64,000 nt of DNA from Streptomyces sp. DHE7-1 (GTDB taxonomy: Bacteria; Actinomycetota; Actinomycetes; Streptomycetales; Streptomycetaceae): positions 6,292,001 to 6,356,000 of the forward strand of contig JACJDG010000003.1 of NCBI GenBank assembly GCA_016432725.1. Reading direction: 5' to 3'. Position 1 is the first letter of the stretch; every line of letters starts with the position of its first letter. Below the pieces are notes generated by a model. The model had not been told where the DNA came from. It saw nothing but the letters and a program-made list of their open reading frames with translations, and did no database searches. The translations under genes and the position numbers were made by a program. Positions 26,166 through 36,213 of the stretch are shown piece by piece.

Positions 26166-28989
26166 TCACCGCGCTCGGCGAGCCGCCGCCAATCGGACGA
26201 TGTCGACGCGCGAGCGGATCCCCAGCTTCCGGTACACCCGGGTCAGCGTGGCCTCGACCGTCTTCACACTGACGAACAGCCGGGACGCGATCTCCCGGTT
26301 GGTGGCCCCTCCATGACGAGCGCGGCGACCTGACGCTCCATCGAGGCCAGGCCGTCCAGCGCGTCCAGCGGATCCCGGGCGGGCGGCGCGGGCTCCGGCT
26401 GCGGGGCGCGCAGGGCCTCGTCCACCTGGTGCAGCCACGGCAGTGCCCGGCAGCGCCGGAACAGCCGCACGGCCTCGTCGTACGCCGCGCGCCGCTTGGC
26501 CGGGTTCTCCGCCTGCCGCGCGCGCAGCCGGGCCAGCGCGAACGCCGCCCGGGCCTCGTCCAGACCGTTGCCGAGCCTGCCGAGCCGGTCCTGAGCGGAC
26601 GTCAGCTGGGCGATGGCGGTCTCGTGGTCGCCGCGGGCCGCCCGGGCCAGCGCCTCGGCCCGGTCCAGGACGGCGACGACACTCTCCCGGCCCAGTCTGA
26701 CGGCGTGTTCGCGGGCCCCGTCGATGACCTGCTGCGCCTGGCCGTGCTCTCCGACGAGCACCAGCGCCTCCGCCAGGTCGCCGTGCCAGCGGCCGCGCGC
26801 CGGGTCGGTGATGCCGAGTCCCAGCTCCAGCTCCCGCACCCGGCCCAGCGACTCCACGGCGGCCCGCGGCTCCCCGGCGACGAACTGGGCGTAGCCGAGG
26901 GCGGCCAGGGCGCGCGAGAGGTACATCTGGTCGCCGTCCTCCTCGGCGTGCCCGACCGCCTCGCGGGCCAGCTCCAGCGCCCGCTCGGTGTCACCGCCGG
27001 ACGCCTCGGCGAGCGAGGCCAGCATCGCGGACGCGCTCTCGCCGATGCCCGCGTCCCGGGCCAGCCGCAGACTCTCCCGGGACAGGTCGAGGGCCCGTCC
27101 GCAGTGACCGGCGCGCAGTTCGGTCTCGGCGCACATGCGCAGGTAGTGCACCTCGCTCTCGACCATGCCGCGCCGCCGCACCTCGCGCAGCAGCGCGGTG
27201 ATGGTCGCCCGCGCCTCGGTGAGCTGGTCGCTCATCAGCAGCCAGCGGTAGCGGGCGTAGCCGACGCCGTTGTGATGGCAGGCGACGTACGGGTCCTGCG
27301 GCTCCTCCAGGGCGCGCGCGGTGGTGGCGGCGGCGTCCGGATGGCCCATCAGGGTCTCGGTGGACGCCTGGAAGGCGCGCGCCATCAGCTCGGTGCGCCG
27401 GTCGCCGGCCCGCGCGGCCAGCTCGGCGGCGTGCGCGGCCTCCTGGCGGGCCTCGGTGAAGTCGCCCTCGACGACCAGGGCCCGCCAGGCGAGCTGGTAG
27501 CGGACCAGGGCGAGCAGCCTGGGGTCGTCCCCGGCGTCGGCCAGCGCCTGCGGGAAGACGGCGTCGACGTCGCCGAGCGCCTGCCCGGCGGACTCGATGA
27601 CCACCATCCACGCCCGCACCCGTTCGGCGGGCAGCACGGCCCGGGACAGCACCTCGCGCGCGATGTCCCGGGCCAGGTCGGCCTCGCCCGCCGTGATGGC
27701 GTCCTCGGCGGCCCGCAGCCGCCGCTCGTCCGGGCCGGGCTCGCCGGCCGCCGGGGTGTGCCGGGCGGCGAGCAGCCCGAGCGAGGCGGCCACCGAGGGC
27801 GCGCCGCGGTCCCGTGCCAGGGCGGCGGCCTCGGCGAGCCGGTCGGCGACGTCCGGGTCGGTGCCGGTGGTGGCCAGGGCCAGATGCCGGGCCCGTTCGA
27901 TGGGGTCGGAGGCCGCGGTCGACAGCGCCGCGTGCACCGCGCGCCGCTCCTGCGCGGGTGCCTCCGCGTACAGCGCGGCGGAGATCAGTGGGTGCGCGAA
28001 CCGAACGGCCGGGTCGTCCGTCTCGGTGGCCAGCAGCCCGAGTTCGGCCGCCTGGGCGCACTCGGCCTCGGCGTGCTCCCGGCCGGCCGCGTGCAGCAGG
28101 GCGAGGGTGGGGCGGGCGCCGGCGCTGGCCAGCAGCAGGGTGCGGCGGGCCTCCACCGACAGCAGGTCGAGGCGGCTGAGCACCAGGGCACGCAGCGAGG
28201 TGGGCACCGGCAGCGGCTCGCCCGGCCGGGGCGGGGCCGGGTTCTCGGCCAGGACGCGGCCCAGCTCCAGGGCGAACAGCGGGTTGCCGCCGCTGGTGCG
28301 GTGCACCTCCCGGACGGTGGAGCGGGGCAGGCCGTCGTAGCCGCGGTGGTTCAGCAGCGTGGTCAGCTCGGTGCGGGAGAGCGGGCCCAGCCGCACCGAG
28401 AGGGTGCCCGGCGGGCAGGCGCGCAGATGGCGGTCGTAGGCCTCGTCCTCGGTGCGCACCGCGCACAGCATCTGCACAGGGGTGTCGCCGAGCCGGCGGG
28501 CGGCGAAGCCGAGCAGTTCGGCGCTGGCCGGATCCAGCCACTGCAGATCGTCGGCGACGATCAGGACCGGGCCCCGGTCGGCGAGCGCCCGGAGCGCGGA
28601 GAGCACCGCGAGGCGCAGGGCGAGGCCGTCGCGCTGGAGGCTGGACTCACCGCGGCCGGTGAGCGCCGACTCCAGGGCCGTGAGCTGGGCGGCCGGCAGC
28701 CGGGGGCGACCTCCTCCAGGGCCAGGCCGAGGAGGTCGGCGAGGGCCAGGAACGGAAGGTGGGATTCTGACTCGGTCGCCGAGCAGCGCAGGACCCGGCG
28801 CGCGGTGGCGCCGTATTCCTCGGCCAATGCCCGCAGGACCGTCGATTTACCTATTCCGGCGGGGCCGTGGAGCAGCACGCTGCCACCGGAGTCGAGTTGG
28901 TCCCGGGCGCTCCCGAACAGCTCTTCGCGGCCGATGACCAGGTCGGGACGGCATCGAACCGACTCCTGGAAGTCCCGTCGCACGGTCAC
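26166..28989 (-). CDS. LAL-type LuxR-family transcriptional regulator (two frameshifts)
   Basis: The protein is about 941 aa after restoring two bases (28702-28706 and 26306-26309). The Walker A motif is HGPAGIGKST at residues 41-50, and the Walker B is VLIVADDLQWLD. A long helical TPR-like middle follows. The C-terminal LuxR helix-turn-helix is ATNREIASRLFVSVKTVEAT, with YRKLGIRSRVDIV at the end. This is the MalT/LAL architecture: an ATP-dependent activator that switches on target promoters when it binds a signal. GGAGG precedes the GTG at 28989. The codons around the Walker motif (ATA, GGT, AAA) are unusually AT-rich for this genome. Targets are unknown. Confidence 0.9.
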
Positions 28990-29157
28990 CGCTCCCCTCC
29001 TGTGTCGTGTCCGGGCCAAATTCTAGGCAACGATCCTTGAAATTCGGACGGAAGCCGTGGTGAGGGAAATAACAAACGGTCAAGCGCAGGAAAAAATTCG
29101 CGGCATGGTCACAACAATGGGCAGGTTTCCTTACGAGCGTCACCGACCGGCCGGTCT

Positions 29158-29993
29158 CTACGGCAGGAGCCCCGCCCGGCGTGCCGCGGTCACCGCCTCC
29201 CCCGGGTGTGCGCACCCAGTTTCCGCATCGCCGAGCGCAGATAGCCCTTCACCGTCTCCGGCCGCAGACCCAGCCGCTCGGCCACGGCCGCGTTGGTCGC
29301 GCCCGCCGCCACCCAGGACAGCACGTCCAGCTCCCGCGGCGCCAGGCTCGCGCCGCCGGCCGGGCGGGGCGCGGCCAGCAGCCCGCACGCCGCCAGCAGT
29401 TCGGCGCGCAGTTCCGGGTCGGCGATCCGCGGCGCCAGCGCGCGCAGCGCCGCGTGCGCCTCGCGCACCTGTTCCTGGCCGGTTTCCGCCCCCCGGGACG
29501 CCCCGGCGGGCTCGGTCCGGGCTGCCGCGAGCAGCCCCCGCGCCTCCTCCCGCACCACGAGTGACTGCTCCACGTCCCGCGCCGCCGCCACCGCGGCGCC
29601 CAGCGTGCGGTCGCCGAGCGGCTGGGCCGAGCGCAGCGCGCCGTACAGCACCCCGCGCACCCTGCGCCGCACCACGACCGGCACCGCGAGCACCGAGTGG
29701 ATGCCCTCGGCGGCCACCGGCACGTCGTACTCGTGGCTGATCTGCCGCGAACCGGCGTAGTCCGTCACCGCGCACGGACGGGCCAGTGCCACCGCCCTGC
29801 CGCCGAGCCCGTTGCCGGACGTCACCGCGAGGGACCTGAGAGCGGCGGTGTGGGTGCCGCTCAGCTCACTGATCCGGATCTGCGGCCGGCCGGCCTCGAC
29901 CAGCCCGCCGAAGGCGACCGGAAGCCCGGTGGTGTGCCGCAGCCGGGCCAGCGCACCACGAATCTCCGTCGTCGCCACGGCCTCTGCTGCCAC
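29158..29993 (-). CDS. GAF-domain LuxR-type regulator (frameshifted in this sequence)
   Basis: The protein is about 278 aa. The N-terminal 160 residues form a GAF-like sensor (TTGLPVAFGGLVEAGRPQIR, then VLAVPVVVRRRVRGVLYGAL). The C-terminus has the LuxR helix-turn-helix (SLAPRELDVLSWVAAGATNA, then LRPETVKGYLRSAMRKLGAH). The frame is lost at 29199-29203. Restoring one base extends the end to RGEAVTAARRAGLLP and the stop at 29158. The GTG at 29993 follows GAAGGAG. The gene is divergent from the acyl-CoA synthetase pair, which makes it a candidate regulator of those genes. Similar regulators sit beside fatty-acid or aromatic degradation genes, but the link is inferred. Confidence 0.85.
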
Positions 29994-30118
29994 CTCATCG
30001 CTCCTTCGGTGCGGCTCACCGTGGACCACACCCCCGTTCGGGGTAGTGAGACCTGCATCACGGATTAGACGATGCCAGAGAGCCGCCCGGCAATGGTCCG
30101 GATTCTAGGAGGACACCG

Positions 30119-31792
30119 ATGACGACGGCGACCGAGGTCTTCAGGACCGCGCGGGACTTCCTGCTGGAGCACCGCGAGGACTACACCCGTGCCTACGAGG
30201 GCTTCGCCTGGCCGCGGCCCGAGCACTTCAACTGGGCGCTCGACTGGTTCGACGTGATCGCCGAGGGCAACGACCGGACGGCGCTGCACATCGTCGAGGA
30301 GGACGGCACCGAGACCAGGCTGTCCTTCGCCGAGATGGCCGAGCGCTCCAACCGCGTCGCCGCCCACCTGCGCGCGCGGGGCGTCGCCGCCGAGGACCGC
30401 ATCCTCGTGATGCTGGGCAACCAGGCGGAGCTGTGGGAGACCGCGCTGGCCGCCATGAAGCTGCGCGCCGTGGTCATCCCGGCCACCCCGCTGCTCGGCC
30501 CCGCCGACCTGTGCGACCGGGTGGAGCGCGGCCGGGTCAAGCACGTGCTGGTGCGGGCCGAGGACACCGCCAAGTTCGACGACGTGCCCGGCACCTACAC
30601 CCGGATCGCGGTCGGCGGGCTGCCGCGGGAGGGCTGGGAGCCGTACGAGGACGCGTACGCCGCGTCCCCCGACTTCGTCCCCGACGGCCCCACCCTGGCC
30701 GACGACCCGCTGATGCTGTACTTCACCTCCGGGACGACCGCCCGCCCCAAACTGGTCGAGCACACCCACACCTCGTACCCCGTCGGGCACCTGGCCACCA
30801 TGTACTGGATCGGTCTCCGGCCCGGCGACGTGCACCTGAACATCTCCTCGCCCGGCTGGGCGAAGCACGCCTGGTCGAACCTGTTCGCCCCGTGGAACGC
30901 GGAGGCGACGGTCTTCATCCACAACTACACCCGGTTCGACCCGGCCCGCCTGATGGCCGAGATGGACCGGCACGGGGTCACCACGTTCTGCGCGCCGCCG
31001 ACCGTGTGGCGGATGCTCATCCAGGCCGACCTGTCGCAGCTCGCCACCCCGCCGCGCGAGGTGGTCGCCGCGGGCGAGCCGCTCAACCCGGAGGTCATCG
31101 AGCAGGTCCGGCGGGCCTGGGGCATCACGATCCGGGACGGCTTCGGGCAGACCGAGACGGCCGTGCAGGTCTCCAACAGCCCCGGGCAGACGCTGAAGAC
31201 CGGCTCGATGGGCCGGCCCAGCCCCGGCTACCGGGTGGAGCTGCTCGACCCGGTCTCCGGCGCCCCCGGCGCCGACGAGGGCGAGATCGCCCTCGACCTG
31301 TCCGAGCGCCCGGTCGGCCTGATGACCGGCTACCACGGCGACCCCGACCGCACGGCGGAGGCCATGGCGGGCGGCTACTACCGCACCGGTGACGTCGCGT
31401 CCCGTGACGCGGACGGATATCTGACCTACATCGGCCGCAGCGACGACGTCTTCAAGGCCTCGGACTACAAGATCAGCCCGTTCGAGCTGGAGAGCGCGCT
31501 GCTGGAGCACGAGGCCGTCGCCGAGGCGGCCGTCGTGCCCGCCCCCGACGAACTGCGGCTCGCCGTGCCCAAGGCGTACGTCGTCCTCGCCGAGGGCTGG
31601 CAGCCCGGCCCCGACACGGCCAAGGTGCTCTTCGAGCACTCCCGCCAGGTGCTGGCCCCCTACAAGCGCCTGCGCAGGCTGGAGTTCGCCGCGCTGCCCA
31701 AGACCGTCTCCGGCAAGATCCGCCGCATCGAGCTGCGCGAGGCCACGGCCGCCGGCTCCGACCACGAGTACCGCGAGGAGGACTTCCGGTGA
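30119..31792 (+). CDS. AMP-dependent acyl-CoA synthetase (medium-chain/acetyl-CoA-synthetase-like)
   Basis: The intact 557-aa adenylate-forming ligase has the P-loop YFTSGTTARPKLVEH near residue 200, GFGQTET near residue 340, RTGDVASRDADGYLTYIGRS and FKASDYKISPFELES. The catalytic lysine lies in LPKTVSGKIRR near the C-terminus. It activates a carboxylic acid with ATP and joins it to CoA. The sequence style (NFAxDWFD-like opening, SSPGWAKHAWSNLFAPW) matches the medium-chain acyl-CoA synthetase (ACSM-like) branch. The ATG follows AGGAGG. The stop overlaps the next start (GTGA), coupling it to a second synthetase. Confidence 0.9.
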   Translation: MTTATEVFRTARDFLLEHREDYTRAYEGFAWPRPEHFNWALDWFDVIAEGNDRTALHIVEEDGTETRLSFAEMAERSNRVAAHLRARGVAAEDRILVMLGNQAELWETALAAMKLRAVVIPATPLLGPADLCDRVERGRVKHVLVRAEDTAKFDDVPGTYTRIAVGGLPREGWEPYEDAYAASPDFVPDGPTLADDPLMLYFTSGTTARPKLVEHTHTSYPVGHLATMYWIGLRPGDVHLNISSPGWAKHAWSNLFAPWNAEATVFIHNYTRFDPARLMAEMDRHGVTTFCAPPTVWRMLIQADLSQLATPPREVVAAGEPLNPEVIEQVRRAWGITIRDGFGQTETAVQVSNSPGQTLKTGSMGRPSPGYRVELLDPVSGAPGADEGEIALDLSERPVGLMTGYHGDPDRTAEAMAGGYYRTGDVASRDADGYLTYIGRSDDVFKASDYKISPFELESALLEHEAVAEAAVVPAPDELRLAVPKAYVVLAEGWQPGPDTAKVLFEHSRQVLAPYKRLRRLEFAALPKTVSGKIRRIELREATAAGSDHEYREEDFR

Positions 31793-33398
31793 CCTCGGAA
31801 CTGTCGTACACCCACGGAACCGGCCCCACCGCCCTGCTCGGCGACACCATCGGGGCCAACCTCGACCGCGCCGTGGCCGCCTGGCCCCAACGCGAGGCCC
31901 TGGTCGACGTGCCCTCCGGACGCCGCTGGACCTACGCCGAATTCGCCGCCGACGTGGACCAGTTGGCCTGCGCGCTGCTCGCGAGCGGAGTCGCCAAGGG
32001 CGACCGGGTCGGCATCTGGGCGGTCAACTGCGCCGAGTGGGTGCTCGTGCAGTACGCGACCGCGCGCGTCGGGGCCGTCATGGTCAACATCAACCCGGCC
32101 TACCGCACGCACGAGGTCGAGTACGTCCTCAACCAGGCCGGGATCTCCCTGCTGTTCGCCACCGTCCGGCACCGGACGAGCGACTACCGGGCGATGGTCG
32201 AGGAGGTCCGGGTCCGCTGCCCGCGGCTGACGGAGACCGTGTACATCGGTGATCCGGGCTGGGAGGCCTTCGCCGGGCGCGGGTCGGCGGTCCCGCGGGA
32301 GGAACTGCGGGCGCGCGAGGCCGAGCTGTCCTGCGACGACCCGATCAACATCCAGTACACCTCGGGCACCACGGGCTTCCCGAAGGGCGCCACGCTCTCC
32401 CACCACAACATCCTGAACAACGGCTACTTCGTGGGCGAGCTGGTCGCCTACACCGAGCAGGACAGGGTCTGCATCCCAGTCCCCTTCTACCACTGCTTCG
32501 GCATGGTCATGGGGAACCTGGCCGCCACCTCCCACGGCGCCTGCATGGTCGTCCCGGCGCCGTCCTTCGACCCGGAGGCGACGCTGGAGGCCGTCCAGCG
32601 GGAGCGCTGCACCTCGCTGTACGGCGTCCCGACCATGTTCATCGCGGAGCTGAACCTGCCCGGCTTCGCCGCCTACGACCTCTCCTCCCTGCGCACCGGC
32701 ATCATGGCGGGCTCGCCCTGCCCGGTGGAGGTGATGAAGCGGGTGGTCGCCGAGATGCACATGGCGGAGGTCTCCATCTGCTACGGCATGACCGAGACCT
32801 CCCCGGTCTCCCTGCAGACCCGTATCGAGGACGACCTGGAGCACCGCACCGGGACCGTCGGCCGGGTCCTGCCGCACCTGGAGGTCAAGGTCGTCGACCC
32901 GGTCTCCGGGTCACCCGGCCGCGGGGCACGGCGGGGGAGTTGTGCACGCGCGGCTACAGCGTGATGCTCGGCTACTGGGACGAGCCCGGGAAGACCGCCG
33001 AGGCCGTCGACGCCGGCCGCTGGATGCACACCGGCGATCTGGCGGTGATGCGCGAGGACGGGTACGTCGAGATCGTCGGCCGCATCAAGGACATGATCAT
33101 CCGCGGCGGCGAGAACATCTACCCGCGCGAGATCGAGGAGTTCCTCTACGCCCACCCCGGGATCCGGGACGTCCAGGTCGTGGGCGTGCCGCACGAGAAG
33201 TACGGGGAGGAGGTCCTGGCCTGCGTCATCCCCCTGGACCCGGAGGACCCGCTCACCCTGGAGGACCTGCGCGCCTTCTGCCGCGACCGGCTCGCCCACT
33301 ACAAGATCCCCAGCCGGCTGCAGATCCTGGAGACCTTCCCGATGACGGTCTCGGGCAAGGTGCGCAAGGTGGAGCTGCGGCAGACCTACGGCGCCTGA
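31789..33398 (+). CDS. AMP-dependent fatty-acyl-CoA synthetase (FadD-like, frameshifted)
   Basis: The protein is about 536 aa after one G is restored at 32908-32910. Adenylation motifs are IQYTSGTTGFPKGATLSHHN, CYGMTETSPVS, MHTGDLAVMREDGYVEIVGR, DMIIRGGENIYPREIEEFLY and the lysine in PMTVSGKVRKVE. The sequence follows the long/medium-chain FadD pattern. Its GTG start overlaps the stop of the first synthetase, so both enzymes are made in step. They probably activate related acids for beta-oxidation, but no beta-oxidation enzymes are adjacent. Confidence 0.9.
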
Positions 33399-33417
33399 CG
33401 GCGGGAGGTCCGGCGGT

Positions 33418-34082
33418 TCAGGACGCGCCCTGTTCGGCGAGGAGCCGGCCGGGGCCGTTCACCGGCGTGGCCGTCCCCCCGTGGTCGAGGGCGAACAGGG
33501 GGACGGCCAGCGCGTCGGCCTGGGCCCGTGCCGCCCCGGTGTAGCCCGCGACGGAGAAGTAGACGCAGTCCGCGGACTCCGTCATGGCCGTCAGCCAGAG
33601 GCACTCCACGTCCCGTGACGAGGCCGGGCGCGCCGCCGGATCGACCCGTACGACGAGACCCGGCGCGGCCAGGCCGATGCCGGACGGCGGGCGCTGGTCG
33701 GCGCGCCGGATGTCCCGGTGGCCGAGCCGGCGCAGGCACAGCACGGCGGAGGTGACCGCGTCCAGCGCCGAGGCGGCACCGGCGGAGCGTGCCGGCGGAC
33801 GGTGGCCGGGACCCGGGGAACGGGTCCCGGCCACGGGTATGCGCAGCACCGCGCCGCACGGGCAGCCCAGTTCCGGATGCGGCCACTGGTTGCGCCGGCC
33901 GCAGGCCGTGCAGCGCACGGTGATCCAGTCCTCGTCCCAGGCGCGGTGGACGAGCACGACCGGCCCGGCCGCCGCGTCCAGCCGCGGGGCGCTGGGGGCG
34001 CCGCAGGCGCAGGGTACGGGGGTGCGGTGTAGACGTGCTCGCGGCGGCAGGCCGGACAGTGCAGCGGAACGCTCTCGGGCAT
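33418..34082 (-). CDS. Zinc-ribbon-like protein of unknown function (frameshifted in this sequence)
   Basis: The protein is about 221 aa. Four cysteine pairs appear in the first 85 residues: CPAC (LHCPACRREHVY), CAC (PCACGAPSA), CTAC (RCTACGRRNQW) and CPC (GCPCGAVLRIP). This suggests two zinc-ribbon-type sites. The rest (LVVRVDPAARPASSRDVE, DCVYFSVAGYTGAARAQADA) is similar to proteins I cannot name. The frame breaks in a run of five G at 34018-34022. Restoring one joins the ATG at 34082 to the downstream frame. It ends 20 bases from the stop of the FadD-like gene on the opposite strand. Confidence 0.55.
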
Positions 34083-34200
34083 GGCCCATCCATCTTCAGG
34101 CGTGGCGTCGGGGCGGCGTCCCCATCGTCCTCCATCCCGGTCCGTCTGTCCGGCTCTTGGCGCCTCTGCCCGGCCCGGCCCCCGCGGCTCCCGGGCTCTC

Positions 34201-34229
34201 TTGACGACGTCCGGCACCCCCCTTACATT
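34201..34229 (+). promoter_or_regulatory. Promoter of gcl
   Basis: There is a -35 TTGACG (34201-34206), a 17-base spacer and a -10 TACATT (34224-34229), close to the vegetative-sigma consensus. The first operator repeat starts 3 bases after the -10 box. Confidence 0.7.
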
Positions 34230-34231
34230 AC

Positions 34232-34267
34232 TTCCAGATAGTAGAAGTTGACTTCCGCAATACGGAA
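34232..34267 (+). promoter_or_regulatory. Paired 15-bp operators for gcl (AllR-like candidate)
   Basis: There are two inverted repeats, TTCCA-GATAG-TAGAA (34232-34246) and TTCCG-CAATA-CGGAA (34253-34267), with centres 21 bp apart, which is two helical turns. They cover the predicted transcription start. The same paired design lies in front of hyi-glxR. In S. coelicolor the IclR-family repressor AllR controls this pathway, so it is the leading candidate binder. That assignment is inferred. Confidence 0.7.
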
Positions 34268-34360
34268 AACGTATGGGGAAGCAGTCCGATGACTCCGGAG
34301 ACGGTGCTCACCGCGGGCGCGACGGGAGTACGCATCCGACAGCCGAAGCAGGAGTGCTCG

Positions 34361-36145
34361 ATGGCCCGAATGACCGCTGCCCGCGCGGCAGTTGAGATCC
34401 TCAAGCTCGAGGGCGTCAGTGACGCCTTCGGTGTGCCCGGCGCGGCGATCAACCCGTTCTACAAGGCGCTCAAGGAGGGCGGGATCCACCACACCCTCGC
34501 CCGCCACGTCGAGGGCGCCTCCCACATGGCCGAGGGCTACACCCGCGCCCGCCCCGGCAACATCGGTGTCTGCATCGGCACCTCCGGACCCGCGGGCACC
34601 GACATGATCACCGGTCTGTACTCGGCGATCGGCGACTCCGTCCCGATCCTGTGCATCACGGGCCAGGCGCCCACCGCCGTGATGCACAAGGAGGACTTCC
34701 AAGCCGTCGACATCGCCTCCATCGCGCGGCCGGTGACGAAGATGGCGGTCACCGTCATGGAGGCCGCGCAGGTCCCCGGCGTGTTCCAGCAGGCCTTCCA
34801 CCTGATGCGCTCCGGCCGGCCCGGCCCCGTCCTGATCGACCTGCCGATCGACGTGCAGCAGACGGAGATCGAGTTCGACCCGGAGACGTACGCGCCGCTG
34901 CCGGTCCACAAGCCCGTCGCCACCCGCGCCCAGATCGAGAAGGCGCTGTCCTTCCTGCTCGCCGCCGAACGCCCGGTCATCGTCGCCGGCGGCGGTGTCA
35001 TCGGCGCCGACGCCTGCGACCTGCTGACCGAGTTCGCCGAGCTGACCGGGACCCCGGTCATCCCGACCCTGATGGGCTGGGGCGCCCTGCCCGACGACCA
35101 CGAGCTGAACGCCGGCATGGTCGGCGTGCAGACCTCGCACCGCTACGGCAACGCCACCTTCCTGGAGTCGGACTTCGTCCTCGGCATCGGCAACCGCTGG
35201 GCCAACCGCCACACCGGCTACAAGCTCGACACCTACCGCCGGGGCCGCAAGTTCGTCCACGTCGACATCGAGCCCACCCAGATCGGCCGGATCTTCCCGC
35301 CGGACTACGGGGTCGTCTCCGACGCCGGGGCCGCGCTGGAGCTGTTCGTCGAGGTCGCCCGGGAGCTGAAGGCGGCGGGCGGGCTGCCCGACCGCACCGC
35401 CTGGATCGCCTCCACCCGGGACCGCAGGGCCACCCTGCTGCGCCGTACGCACTTCGACGACGTGCCGATGAAGCCGCAGCGCGTGTACGAGGAGATGAAC
35501 CGGGCGTTCGGCCCGGAGACCCGGTACGTCACGACCATCGGCCTCTCCCAGATCGCGGGCGCGCAGATGCTGCACGTCTACCGGCCCCGCCACTGGATCA
35601 ACTGCGGTCAGGCCGGCCCGCTCGGCTGGACCGTCCCGGCCGCGATCGGCGTCGCCAAGGCCGACCCGGACTCCCCGGTCGTCGCCCTCTCCGGCGACTA
35701 CGACTTCCAGTTCCTGATCGAGGAGCTGGCCGTCGCCGCCCAGCACCGGATCCCCTACGTGCACGTCCTGGTGAACAACGCCTACCTCGGCCTGATCCGG
35801 CAGGCGCAGCTCGGGCTGGACATCGACTTCCAGGTGAACCTGGAGTTCGAGAACGTCAACACGCCCGAGATCGGCGTCTACGGCGTCGACCACGTCAAGG
35901 TCGCCGAGGGCCTGGGCTGCAAGGCGATCCGGGTCACCGAGCCGGACCAGCTCGGCCCCGCCTTCGAGCAGGCCGGGAAGCTGGCCGCCGAGTACCGGGT
36001 GCCGGTCGTCGTCGAGGCGATCCTGGAACGGGTCACCAACATCTCGATGAGCCGGACCATGGACATCGGCGACATCACCGAGTTCGAGGACCTCGCCACC
36101 GAGCCCGGCCACGCGCCGACGGCGATCAGCCCGCTGAAGGTCTGA
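34361..36145 (+). CDS. gcl: Glyoxylate carboligase (tartronate-semialdehyde synthase)
   Basis: The intact 594-aa thiamine-diphosphate enzyme joins two glyoxylate molecules into tartronate semialdehyde with loss of CO2. RHVEGASHMAEGYTRARPG carries valine where nearly all ThDP enzymes have the catalytic glutamate, which is the hallmark of Gcl. The middle FAD-binding-like region and the ThDP motif GDYDFQFLIEELAVAAQHRI with NNAYLGLIRQAQ are present, and LEFENVNTPEIGVYGVDHVK is typical of Gcl. The ATG at 34361 follows GGAG; an in-frame ATG at 34289 would start inside the leader. It acts just before GlxR and beside Hyi, both encoded on the opposite strand 3 to 7 kb away. Confidence 0.95.
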   Translation: MARMTAARAAVEILKLEGVSDAFGVPGAAINPFYKALKEGGIHHTLARHVEGASHMAEGYTRARPGNIGVCIGTSGPAGTDMITGLYSAIGDSVPILCITGQAPTAVMHKEDFQAVDIASIARPVTKMAVTVMEAAQVPGVFQQAFHLMRSGRPGPVLIDLPIDVQQTEIEFDPETYAPLPVHKPVATRAQIEKALSFLLAAERPVIVAGGGVIGADACDLLTEFAELTGTPVIPTLMGWGALPDDHELNAGMVGVQTSHRYGNATFLESDFVLGIGNRWANRHTGYKLDTYRRGRKFVHVDIEPTQIGRIFPPDYGVVSDAGAALELFVEVARELKAAGGLPDRTAWIASTRDRRATLLRRTHFDDVPMKPQRVYEEMNRAFGPETRYVTTIGLSQIAGAQMLHVYRPRHWINCGQAGPLGWTVPAAIGVAKADPDSPVVALSGDYDFQFLIEELAVAAQHRIPYVHVLVNNAYLGLIRQAQLGLDIDFQVNLEFENVNTPEIGVYGVDHVKVAEGLGCKAIRVTEPDQLGPAFEQAGKLAAEYRVPVVVEAILERVTNISMSRTMDIGDITEFEDLATEPGHAPTAISPLKV

Positions 36146-36158
36146 GCCACGAGCACAC

Positions 36159-36194
36159 GAGGGGCGGCCCGTCCGGAGGGACGGGCCGCCCCTC
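36159..36194 (+). terminator. Terminator of gcl
   Basis: There is a perfect 16-bp stem (36159-36174 with 36179-36194) and a 4-base GGAG loop, 13 bases after the gcl stop. It can also serve the convergent gene. Confidence 0.85.
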
Positions 36195-36213
36195 CGGCGT
36201 GCGGTCCCCGCGC

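Noticed and set aside
30119..33398. A duplicated gene pair (two acyl-CoA synthetases) as a recent tandem duplication
   Set aside because: The two proteins share only the family motifs and differ along most of their length, so they are old paralogues placed together, not a new copy.
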